From Campylobacterales bacterium (GTDB taxonomy: Bacteria > Campylobacterota > Campylobacteria > Campylobacterales > Hydrogenimonadaceae), in NCBI GenBank assembly GCA_027067015.1, contig JAMOMS010000249.1, positions 1 to 5,518 on the forward strand: a DNA stretch of 5,518 nucleotides. The letters run 5' to 3'. Each line of letters begins with the position of its first letter. Position 1 is the first letter of the stretch. The notes beneath the pieces are model-generated. The model ran no database searches. It worked only from the letters and a program-made list of their open reading frames with translations, and was not told the origin of the DNA. Position numbers and translations under genes: made by a program. Shown piece after piece: positions 1 to 5,255 of the stretch.

Positions 1-324
1 ATTTCGGCATTGAAAAAGCCGACGGCCCTGGCCCTTTTTACCTCGGGTACGTTTCAGACGCTTCATGAGACGGCGGGGGTGCGCTCTCCGATAAGAGATG
101 CCGAAGAGACCGAAAGGCTACTGCGAAAATATTTTCATGCCCCCGTGCGTCATCTGCGTGAGCGTTTACATTTTGACAACACCCTTGCCATGCTTCGCTA
201 CATTCAACGCAGTGGCGTCAGCGGCCCCCGCCCACTGCTGGATTACAGGCAGGTCAAAAAGGTTCTGCGGGCCTACCCGTTGGATTACCTGGAGTTTGAA
301 GTCCTGCTTCTTTGCCGTTGTTAG
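1..324 (+). CDS. bioC: BioC-like malonyl-ACP O-methyltransferase, C-terminal part (5' truncated)
   Basis: The reading frame is open from the first base, so the gene begins upstream of the window; 107 codons are visible before the TAG at 322-324. The residues align in style with the C-terminal part of BioC, the SAM-dependent enzyme that methylates the malonyl-ACP carboxyl to start biotin synthesis in the cytosol. A strand ending in FTSGTFQTLHE matches the BioC 'FTT/FSTF..G(S/T)..ELH' strand after the SAM fold. It is followed by the MLRYIQRSGVSG segment (BioC: 'alR.lk.iGa') and a terminal YRQVKKVLRAYPLDYLEFEVLL block resembling the BioC tail before its last strand. The SAM-binding glycine motif lies outside the window, so a different class I methyltransferase with a similar tail cannot be excluded. 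The TTG at 10 is not a real start, because the preceding codons continue the same domain. The gene ends convergently against the EI24 gene. Confidence 0.68.
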   Translation: MSALKKPTALALFTSGTFQTLHETAGVRSPIRDAEETERLLRKYFHAPVRHLRERLHFDNTLAMLRYIQRSGVSGPRPLLDYRQVKKVLRAYPLDYLEFEVLLLCRC

Positions 325-1121
325 AGGGTTTGGCGAATGGTTGCCGCCTCCTCAAAAAACTGGTGGGCCAGCACAATAACAAAAAAGACCTGCCCCAACA
401 CCCCCACTCCCGGAATCATGGAGAGCAGATAGAGAATGAGCGTGGTGGTCACAATGCGCCATCTGGCCTCTTTGAAAACCCTTTTCATCTCCGCTTTGTC
501 AAATATCTCCCCCGCCACGTCGCGGGTGAGGAGTTTGTGGAAGAGAAAGTAGAAGGGAATATGCATGAAAACAATACCAAGAAGCGGCACAAACCACAAA
601 GGAAGAGTCAGCAGGGTCAGCAGAATAAAAAGTCCCACCTGGGCGATCATAAAGAGCACGTAATCCCAAAGCGGTACCGTCGCCTTGCGCGCCAGGTGGG
701 GGTAGTGGCGTTTTTGCACCTCCTTGACGATAACGGGGGTAAAAAAGCCCACGATAATAACGCCAAGCAGTACCGAAAGCAGGACCGCCACCCCACCGCC
801 GATGATGTAAAAGAGCGTGCCGGCGACCGCTTTGAAGATAAAACTGCCCAGAATGGCCGAGATAATAGGATACTCTTTGGCAAACTGTGTCAGCGCATCG
901 GCAGTCTGGGCGCCGTCGGGGTTTTGGGAGGCGGTCGCCGCCGCGGAGAGCATATGGAAAAACTCGCCCGAAAGGAGATAGAGCCCCGCCAGCGCCACCA
1001 GAATGGTTACCGCGAAGGGGGCGACGGAGAGGGTAAGGAACTTGGGGCTTAAAAAGTCGGAGAGCGCTTTGGCAAACAGCGCGCGTTCTTGTTTTGGATC
1101 GATCTGATGGGGCGGAACCAT
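321..1121 (-). CDS. EI24 domain-containing multi-pass membrane protein (CysZ/YchQ-like)
   Basis: A 266-aa inner-membrane protein. Hydrophobic segments lie at about residues 29-50, 85-105, 107-130, 152-175, 176-196 and 223-254, separated by basic cytoplasmic loops such as VKEVQKRHYPHLARK. The pattern, including the YYxxG-like FYIIGGG turn, the P-rich LPLWFVPLLG segment and the C-terminal IPGVGVLGQVF stretch, matches the EI24/CysZ family. CysZ of E. coli takes part in sulfate uptake; most Campylobacterota EI24 proteins have no assigned substrate, so none is given here. The start at 1121 (ATG) is chosen because AAAGGAG lies 4 nt upstream. The longer frame to 1172 would begin inside the promoter region and adds a basic, non-hydrophobic stretch. 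The gene is divergent from the sdh cluster and shares its promoter region. Its TAA (321-323) overlaps the TAG of the convergent bioC-like gene. Confidence 0.85.
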   Translation of the reverse strand: MVPPHQIDPKQERALFAKALSDFLSPKFLTLSVAPFAVTILVALAGLYLLSGEFFHMLSAAATASQNPDGAQTADALTQFAKEYPIISAILGSFIFKAVAGTLFYIIGGGVAVLLSVLLGVIIVGFFTPVIVKEVQKRHYPHLARKATVPLWDYVLFMIAQVGLFILLTLLTLPLWFVPLLGIVFMHIPFYFLFHKLLTRDVAGEIFDKAEMKRVFKEARWRIVTTTLILYLLSMIPGVGVLGQVFFVIVLAHQFFEEAATIRQTL

Positions 1122-1125
1122 GCAA

Positions 1126-1132
1126 CTCCTTT
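1126..1132 (-). promoter_or_regulatory. Ribosome binding site of the EI24 gene
   Basis: On the minus strand AAAGGAG is followed by TTGC and ATG. The 4-nt spacing is slightly short but the motif is strong, and it decides the start at 1121 over the longer frame. Confidence 0.7.
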
Positions 1133-1162
1133 GCTTGCGTCGGTGACGGGGAAATTTTATAT

Positions 1163-1171
1163 AGTATAGCA
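1163..1171 (-). promoter_or_regulatory. Extended -10 promoter element for the EI24 gene
   Basis: The minus strand reads TGCTATACT, an extended -10 (TGn plus TATACT) predicting a start near 1156 and a leader of about 35 nt containing the AAAGGAG site. No TTGACA-like -35 is seen, which suits Campylobacterota sigma70 promoters, where the -35 is weakly conserved. The -35 zone would fall on the divergent sdhA -10 box, so the two promoters probably compete. Confidence 0.5.
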
Positions 1172-1186
1172 CACGGGCCTGCTATA
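1165..1186. repeat. Perfect 7-bp inverted repeat in the divergent promoter region
   Basis: TATAGCA (1165-1171), an 8-nt spacer, then TGCTATA (1180-1186) form a 22-bp dyad. Its arms coincide with the two opposed extended -10 elements. It is not expected to be transcribed by either promoter, so it would act as DNA. It may simply be the symmetry of two similar -10 boxes, or an operator; the arm-centre distance of 15 bp differs from the 11 bp usual for Crp/Fnr dimers. Confidence 0.6.
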
Positions 1187-1188
1187 AT
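1180..1188 (+). promoter_or_regulatory. Extended -10 promoter element of the sdh cluster
   Basis: TGCTATAAT carries a consensus TATAAT at 1183-1188 preceded by TG. An AT-rich block at 1151-1169 lies upstream and no clear -35 is present. Transcription starting 7 nt after the box would begin at 1195, the A of the sdhA start codon, so the mRNA would be leaderless. Confidence 0.7.
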
Positions 1189-1194
1189 GGCGCC

Positions 1195-2826
1195 ATGGAC
1201 AAACAGGTTGAAGCACATTTTGACGTATTGGTAATTGGTGGCGGCGCGGCGGGACTTTCGGCGGCTCTGGCGGCTGTGGAGAGCGGCGCGAGGGTGGCGG
1301 TGATGGGCAAAACCTACCCCACCCGCTCCCAGACTTCCATGGCCCAGGGCGGTATTAACGCGGCGCTGGGGCATATGGGAGACGGCGATACGGTGCAAAA
1401 GCATATCGCCGACACCCTGCGCTCCTCCAAAACCCTGGGAAGCGAAGCGGCCATTCGCCGGCTCTGCGAGGGGGCGCCGACAGCGATCGCCTGGCTGGAC
1501 GGGCTGGGGGTGCCATTCAGCCGTCTTGAAGACGGACGGATCGCCCAGCGCAGGCTGGGGGGTGCCAGCGGCAGGCGGGCCTGTTACGCCCAGGATTACA
1601 CGGGTCTGAAGCTTTTGCACACCCTCTATGACGCCGCATTGAAAGCGGGCGTGACCTTTTTGGACGAATATTTCCTGCTCAACTTCATCGTAGAGAACAA
1701 GCGGGCGTTGGGGGCGACGGCGATAGAGATGCGAAGCGGCCGGACGGTCGCTTTCGGGGCGAATGCCGTGGTGGCGGCCACGGGCGGTTACGCGGGGCTG
1801 TATCGCGGCTTTACCACCAACGCCACCACCACTACCGGCGACGGGACCGCGGCGGCGCTTAGGGCCGGGTGTCGGCTCAAGGATCTGGAGTTTGTGCAGT
1901 TTCACCCCACGGCGTTAAAGGGAAGCGGCGTGCTCATCTCCGAAAGCGCCAGGGGCGCGGGCGGCAGGCTTGTAAACGGCAAGGGAGAGAGCTTTGTGGA
2001 TGAGCTTGCCACGCGCGACGAGATCGCCCGGGCGATCTGGGAACAGATGGAGGCGGGCGAAGAGGTTTTTTTGGATATTCGCCACCTGGGAGAGGCTTTC
2101 ATTGACGAGGAACTGCCCCAGGAGCGTAAACTGGCCATCTTCTACGAGGGGGTTGATCCGGCGCGCGATCTCATACCCGTTAAACCGGTGGCCCACTACA
2201 CCATGGGCGGGATCGCCGTGGACGGGAATCATATGAGCGACGTGGCGGGGCTGTTTGCCTGCGGGGAGTGCGCCAACGCCGAAGTGCACGGCGCCAACCG
2301 CCTGGGCGGCAACGCTCTGCTGGAGACGGTGGTGTTCGGTCGGGAAGCGGGGGCCAACGCCGTCGTGTTCGCCCGCCAAAACCCCGCGTCGGCCAAGGGG
2401 CATCCGCAGATCATGAAAGATAGCGCTTTCGTGCGGGCCGTGTTTGATTTTCCCAACCGAATCGACTTTTACGAAAAGCGGGCGTTTCTGGGTAAAATCT
2501 TCTACCATAACGCCGGCATCGTGCGAAGCGAAACGGGGCTTAAAGGGGTGCTCTCAGCCCTGCGCCAGATGCAAAGCGAACTGGCCTTCATGGGCGTGGC
2601 GGACAAGAGCGCGGTCTATAACACCAACCTGACGGAGTTTGTGGAGTTTGGCAATATGCTGGAGCTGGCGGAGGCGCTTTTGGTCTGCGCCCTGCACCGC
2701 CCCGAGACGCGGGGGGCGCACCAGCGGGCGGAGTTTACGAAGGAGAATCCCGACTTTGACGGGGTGCACTCTCTTTCATGGAAAGAGGAGGGAACGCTAT
2801 GCAACGAGATGAAGGGGCTCAAGTGA
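1195..2826 (+). CDS. sdhA: Succinate dehydrogenase/fumarate reductase flavoprotein subunit
   Basis: A 543-aa catalytic flavoprotein of the complex II family that interconverts succinate and fumarate. The FAD dinucleotide motif GGGAAG is at residues 15-20 and the flavin-capping AQGGINAAL segment at 50-58. Dicarboxylate-site residues are visible: H237 (HPT), E250/R253 (SESARG), R274 (ATRD, the proton-shuttle position of FrdA Arg287), H334 (HYTMGG) and R369 (HGANRLGGN). DYTGLKLLHTLY (134-145) is SDH/FRD-like and differs from L-aspartate oxidase. The protein is shorter than E. coli SdhA/FrdA, with a brief C-terminus. No Tat signal precedes the FAD motif, so it should be cytoplasmic, unlike exported MfrA-type reductases. 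Oddly, the covalent-FAD His of 'PTRSHT' is Gln46 here. No ribosome site precedes the ATG. An iron-sulfur subunit gene lies downstream. SDH and FRD cannot be told apart from sequence alone. Confidence 0.93.
   Translation: MDKQVEAHFDVLVIGGGAAGLSAALAAVESGARVAVMGKTYPTRSQTSMAQGGINAALGHMGDGDTVQKHIADTLRSSKTLGSEAAIRRLCEGAPTAIAWLDGLGVPFSRLEDGRIAQRRLGGASGRRACYAQDYTGLKLLHTLYDAALKAGVTFLDEYFLLNFIVENKRALGATAIEMRSGRTVAFGANAVVAATGGYAGLYRGFTTNATTTTGDGTAAALRAGCRLKDLEFVQFHPTALKGSGVLISESARGAGGRLVNGKGESFVDELATRDEIARAIWEQMEAGEEVFLDIRHLGEAFIDEELPQERKLAIFYEGVDPARDLIPVKPVAHYTMGGIAVDGNHMSDVAGLFACGECANAEVHGANRLGGNALLETVVFGREAGANAVVFARQNPASAKGHPQIMKDSAFVRAVFDFPNRIDFYEKRAFLGKIFYHNAGIVRSETGLKGVLSALRQMQSELAFMGVADKSAVYNTNLTEFVEFGNMLELAEALLVCALHRPETRGAHQRAEFTKENPDFDGVHSLSWKEEGTLCNEMKGLK
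2784..2792 (+). promoter_or_regulatory. Ribosome binding site for the coiled-coil gene inside the end of sdhA
   Basis: AGAGGAGGG lies 6 nt before the ATG at 2799. It is the strongest Shine-Dalgarno sequence in the window and favours 2799 over the in-frame ATG at 2778, which has none, and over a GTG at 2823. Confidence 0.75.
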
Positions 2827-2978
2827 GCGCGCAGGAGGTACTGACGGCCCAGAAACTGGAGAAAGAGTTGCAAGAGGCCGAGGAGAAGCTCAAAAAAGCG
2901 GAGGCGCTGATTGCGGCGGTGGCGAAGGAGCTTGGCGAAAGGCCGCCCGAAAAAGGGACGCGAAAGGAGCGCACGTGA
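2799..2978 (+). CDS. Small coiled-coil protein between sdhA and sdhB (unknown function)
   Basis: A 59-aa charged protein that I do not recognise. Residues L20, L24, A27, L31, A34, I38, V41 and L45 follow a clean 4-3-4-3 heptad spacing, predicting one amphipathic helix that dimerises or docks on a partner. A basic, proline-containing tail (residues 47-59) follows. It has no cysteine, signal peptide or membrane segment. The gene overlaps the last 28 nt of sdhA and its TGA overlaps the GTG of sdhB, so it is probably translated with both. Strong SD sequences before both it and sdhB support a real gene. An alternative GTG start at 2823, preceded by GAAGGGG, would give 51 aa and a 4-nt overlap with sdhA. 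A role in assembling or tethering the SdhAB pair is inference from position only. Confidence 0.72.
   Translation: MQRDEGAQVSAQEVLTAQKLEKELQEAEEKLKKAEALIAAVAKELGERPPEKGTRKERT
2964..2969 (+). promoter_or_regulatory. Ribosome binding site of sdhB
   Basis: AAGGAG is placed 5 nt before a GTG at 2975, supporting this GTG as the start although it overlaps the previous stop codon. Confidence 0.75.
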
Positions 2979-3682
2979 AGATTACTATCAGGCGCTACCA
3001 TGCCGAGCGCACACCCCAGACGGTGGAGCAGACCTGGGAGATTGAAGAGGGGGTGACCCTGCTGGAGGCGCTGACGGCCATCAAGAGCGGCAAAGACCCC
3101 TCTTTGACCTTTCGTAGCGGTTGCCGTAGCGGCGTGTGCGGCAGTTGCGCCGTGCGGGTCAATGGCAAAGAGGTGTTGGCGTGCGCATACAAACCCAAAG
3201 AGGGGGATGTCGTGGAGCCTTTGCGTTACGCAAAGGTGCTTAAAGATCTGGTGGTCGATCAAAAACCGGCCTTTGAGACGCTAACGCGCGCCAAAGCGTG
3301 GTTGGCGGATCCCAAAGCGGACCAACCCGTTTCGCCCGAAGAGGAGAAGCGCACCGAAACGCAAACCGATTGCATTTTGTGCCACTCCTGCTACAGCGCC
3401 TGCCCGGTGCTTGAGACCAACCCCGCCTTTTTGGGCCCCTTCGCCCTCACCCGCGTCTGGCGCTATACGGCCGACCCCCGGGAGGGTTTTGCAAAGAGCA
3501 AAATGGAAGCCATCCAGCAAGACGGTGTATGGGATTGCACGCTTTGCGGCGAATGCACTGCCGTCTGCCCCCAGGGGATCGACCCCAAAAACGACATTAT
3601 GTTGCTTCGGGCCAGAAGCGGGCAGGCGGGTTATCAGGACCCCCATATGGCTGACTTTGGCAGTTTCGGGTTGGATTTTTAG
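2975..3682 (+). CDS. sdhB: Succinate dehydrogenase/fumarate reductase iron-sulfur subunit with an extra cluster ligand
   Basis: A 235-aa electron-transfer subunit that carries electrons between the SdhA flavin and a quinone-side partner. A plant-type ferredoxin domain binds [2Fe-2S] through C50, C55, C58 and C70 (SGCRSGVCGSC). A C-terminal bacterial ferredoxin domain has C133-x2-C136-x2-C139-x3-C143-P and C188-x2-C191-x2-C194-x3-C198-P. By homology to E. coli SdhB/FrdB, C133/C136/C139/C198 bind [4Fe-4S], and C143/C188/C194 hold the cluster that is normally [3Fe-4S]. C191 sits where E. coli has a hydrophobic residue and could make this a second [4Fe-4S], as described for archaeal Sulfolobales SQR. 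The start is GTG with an AAGGAG site, in a 4-nt overlap (GTGA) with the small coiled-coil gene. The protein is not fused to an HdrB/TfrB-like domain, and no anchor gene follows. Confidence 0.93.
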   Translation: MKITIRRYHAERTPQTVEQTWEIEEGVTLLEALTAIKSGKDPSLTFRSGCRSGVCGSCAVRVNGKEVLACAYKPKEGDVVEPLRYAKVLKDLVVDQKPAFETLTRAKAWLADPKADQPVSPEEEKRTETQTDCILCHSCYSACPVLETNPAFLGPFALTRVWRYTADPREGFAKSKMEAIQQDGVWDCTLCGECTAVCPQGIDPKNDIMLLRARSGQAGYQDPHMADFGSFGLDF

Positions 3683-3684
3683 CC

Positions 3685-4356
3685 ATGATGCACTTAAGAG
3701 CCTCACAACTTCAGCCGTTTGAGGGGTTGACCGAGCAGTTGATGGAGGAGATCAACCGGGTGGGCGTGGTGCGGGAGTATCCCGCCGGCGGCCCGGCGAT
3801 GGACAGTGACGACACCCTGAACCACTTTTACATTATTATGGAGGGGCGGTTGAAGGTCTATCGCTACAACCCCGACAACAACCGGGAACAGACCCTCTAC
3901 CTTTTGGGCCCCAGGGATATGTTTGACGTGCTCACGGTGCTTGACGGTGAGCGACACGAGGTGATGACCGAGGCGATCGACACCCTCAAGGCGGTGGAAC
4001 TGCCGATTGAGAAGGTGCGGGAGTGGATTCACAAATACCCGGTCTTCAACCGCGCCTTCTACCCCTACCTGGCCCGCCAGATGCGCCAGATCGAGGAGCT
4101 GGCGACCGATCTTTCGCTGTACGATACCGCCACCCGGCTGATGAAACTGCTGTTAAAAAACCTCAAGGGGCCCGACGGCAACCTGGGGCTTTTGCAAAAC
4201 CTTCCCCACGAGGAGATCGCCTCGCTGATCGGTACCGTGCGCCACGTGGTCAACCGCCATCTGCAACAGCTCAAAAAAGAGGGCATTTTGCATATCGAGC
4301 GCAAACACCTGGCCGTGACCAACGTGGAAAAACTGCTGGAGAAGATTGAGCTTTGA
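3685..4356 (+). CDS. Crp/Fnr-family transcriptional regulator without cysteines
   Basis: A 223-aa regulator. Residues about 10-110 form a cyclic-nucleotide-type beta-roll (HFYIIMEGRLKVYR at 47-60, YLLGPRDMFDVLTVLDG at 82-98). About 112-145 form the dimerisation helix, and 173-202 a winged helix-turn-helix (LPHEEIASLIG..RHVVNRHLQQLKKEGIL). There is no cysteine at all, so an FNR-type [4Fe-4S] sensor is excluded. The cAMP phosphate-binding Arg-Ser/Thr pair of CRP is replaced around GERHEVM, so cAMP is unlikely. In the recognition helix R186 and R191 match CRP Arg180/Arg185, but the CRP Glu181 position is H187, suggesting a different target sequence. It starts 2 nt after sdhB with no good ribosome site, consistent with coupled translation; an ATG at 3688 is an alternative start. 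Control of the sdh promoter is inferred from position; the effector is unknown. Confidence 0.88.
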   Translation: MMHLRASQLQPFEGLTEQLMEEINRVGVVREYPAGGPAMDSDDTLNHFYIIMEGRLKVYRYNPDNNREQTLYLLGPRDMFDVLTVLDGERHEVMTEAIDTLKAVELPIEKVREWIHKYPVFNRAFYPYLARQMRQIEELATDLSLYDTATRLMKLLLKNLKGPDGNLGLLQNLPHEEIASLIGTVRHVVNRHLQQLKKEGILHIERKHLAVTNVEKLLEKIEL

Positions 4357-5189
4357 AGACGACGACAACGGCAAAGATCGACGTACAGATCGAACAACGG
4401 TTATTGGAGGATATTCAAAGCGCCGTCCACCCCTCGGAGTTTCAGACGGGCGACGGCTACGGGGTGCTTATTTTGCGCCTGCCGGAGATGGGCGAAGAGG
4501 GGCTTGGGGTGGTCTCGTACGCCTTTGTCGTCAAAGAGGGAGAGGGGTATCGTTTCGATCGGCAGAAAGGGGTGCTGGTGCCGCTGGGGTCGCTGGGTGA
4601 CCTGCACGCCTTTTTGGACGAGAAAACCGATGAGCTTCTTAAGCAGATTCAGCGCTACTATACGGCGGTGGATCAGCTGGAAGAGACCCTCTACGAAGCC
4701 GTGACGCCCGGTGACTTCATGGCCCGCTGGCTGGCCTATAAAAAGGATGTCTCCTTGATTCATCGGCTGATGTTCCACGCGGGATTGGCGTTTGACCTTT
4801 TTGTGCGCCGTTACCGCAAAGAGAAGGGGTTTGATACCCTCGATTACGCCGATCTGGCCGAGCATATGGGGCGTATCCGCGACCTGGCCAAGGCGGCCAT
4901 GGAGAAGCTGGACAACCTCTATGACTTCTACCGGGCCAAAGTGGATGAGCGGATGAACCGCAATATGTACTGGTTGACGGTCATTTCGGCCATCTTTTTG
5001 CCCCTGACGCTGGTGACCGGGTTTTTCGGTATGAATACCGGGGGGCTTCCCTATACGGACGATCCGACAGGCACCTGGCGGGTCGTGTGGCTCTCGTTGG
5101 CGCTGGAGGCGCTCTTTTTGCTCCCTTTTTTATGGCTGAACCTCAAAAAGACCAAAAAATTCCGTATCAAACGCTTCAGTGATACTTAA
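4353..5189 (+). CDS. CorA-family divalent metal ion transporter
   Basis: A 278-aa member of the CorA Mg2+/Co2+/Ni2+ channel family (2-TM-GxN), located in the inner membrane as a presumed pentamer. The N-terminal part (about 1-90) is the alpha/beta cytoplasmic domain and residues about 90-205 form the long helical stalk. TM1 is near 206-225, followed directly by the signature FGMN (225-228), a short periplasmic loop, TM2 near 244-264 and a basic tail (KKTKKFRIKR). The protein is somewhat shorter than E. coli CorA (316 aa), as in many Campylobacterota homologues. The loop after GMN reads TGGLPYTDD, so the ion is not certain; ZntB-like zinc transport is the main alternative. The start is TTG inside TTGA, overlapping the regulator stop by 4 nt; no ATG lies near and the SD (GGAG at 4338-4341) is distant. 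It is probably translated by coupling. Confidence 0.88.
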   Translation: MKTTTTAKIDVQIEQRLLEDIQSAVHPSEFQTGDGYGVLILRLPEMGEEGLGVVSYAFVVKEGEGYRFDRQKGVLVPLGSLGDLHAFLDEKTDELLKQIQRYYTAVDQLEETLYEAVTPGDFMARWLAYKKDVSLIHRLMFHAGLAFDLFVRRYRKEKGFDTLDYADLAEHMGRIRDLAKAAMEKLDNLYDFYRAKVDERMNRNMYWLTVISAIFLPLTLVTGFFGMNTGGLPYTDDPTGTWRVVWLSLALEALFLLPFLWLNLKKTKKFRIKRFSDT

Positions 5190-5208
5190 GTCGCAGAAAC
5201 CCTGCGCC
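5190..5208 (+). terminator. Weak hairpin after corA, possible terminator
   Basis: CGCAG (5192-5196), an AAACC loop and CTGCG (5202-5206) form a 5-bp perfect stem. It directly follows the corA stop but has no T-tract behind it (CCCACTTCTT), so intrinsic termination would be inefficient at best. Confidence 0.25.
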
Positions 5209-5217
5209 CACTTCTTA

Positions 5218-5223
5218 TACAAT
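5218..5223 (+). promoter_or_regulatory. Probable -10 element for the yfdX-like gene
   Basis: TACAAT, within TATACAAT at 5216-5223, lies 32 nt before the start codon and would give a leader of roughly 25 nt with a good ribosome site. No recognisable -35 is present. It would make the exported-protein gene a separate transcription unit from the sdh cluster. Confidence 0.45.
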
Positions 5224-5241
5224 GCTTCTCAAAATTACACA

Positions 5242-5248
5242 TAAGGAG
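5242..5248 (+). promoter_or_regulatory. Ribosome binding site of the yfdX-like gene
   Basis: TAAGGAG is placed 7 nt before the ATG at 5256, an optimal arrangement that fixes the start. Confidence 0.75.
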
Positions 5249-5255
5249 TGGAGTT

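Noticed and set aside
312..1052. A 246-codon plus-strand frame opposite the EI24 gene
   Set aside because: Its product is a run of Lys/Gln/His-rich residues with no domain, and it mirrors a clear membrane-protein gene on the other strand.
1121..1172. A longer EI24 start at 1172
   Set aside because: It would place the start codon in the promoter's -10 zone, and the extra residues are basic and unlike the family; the ATG at 1121 has an AAAGGAG site.
499..1905. A 468-codon open frame on the minus strand, across the EI24 gene, the promoter region and the start of sdhA
   Set aside because: It is antisense to sdhA, out of frame with the EI24 gene, and its protein is Arg/Pro/Gly-rich and low in structure, as expected from GC-rich shadow frames. 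It would cross the divergent promoter.
1915..2508. A 197-codon minus-strand frame inside sdhA
   Set aside because: It is a shadow of a strongly conserved coding region and shows no ribosome site or recognisable domain.
1195..2826. The flavoprotein as L-aspartate oxidase (NadB)
   Set aside because: The family is related and also lacks the FAD-linking His, but the DYTGLKLLHTLY and HYTMGG/NRLGGN forms are SDH/FRD-like, and an SdhB gene follows in the same operon.
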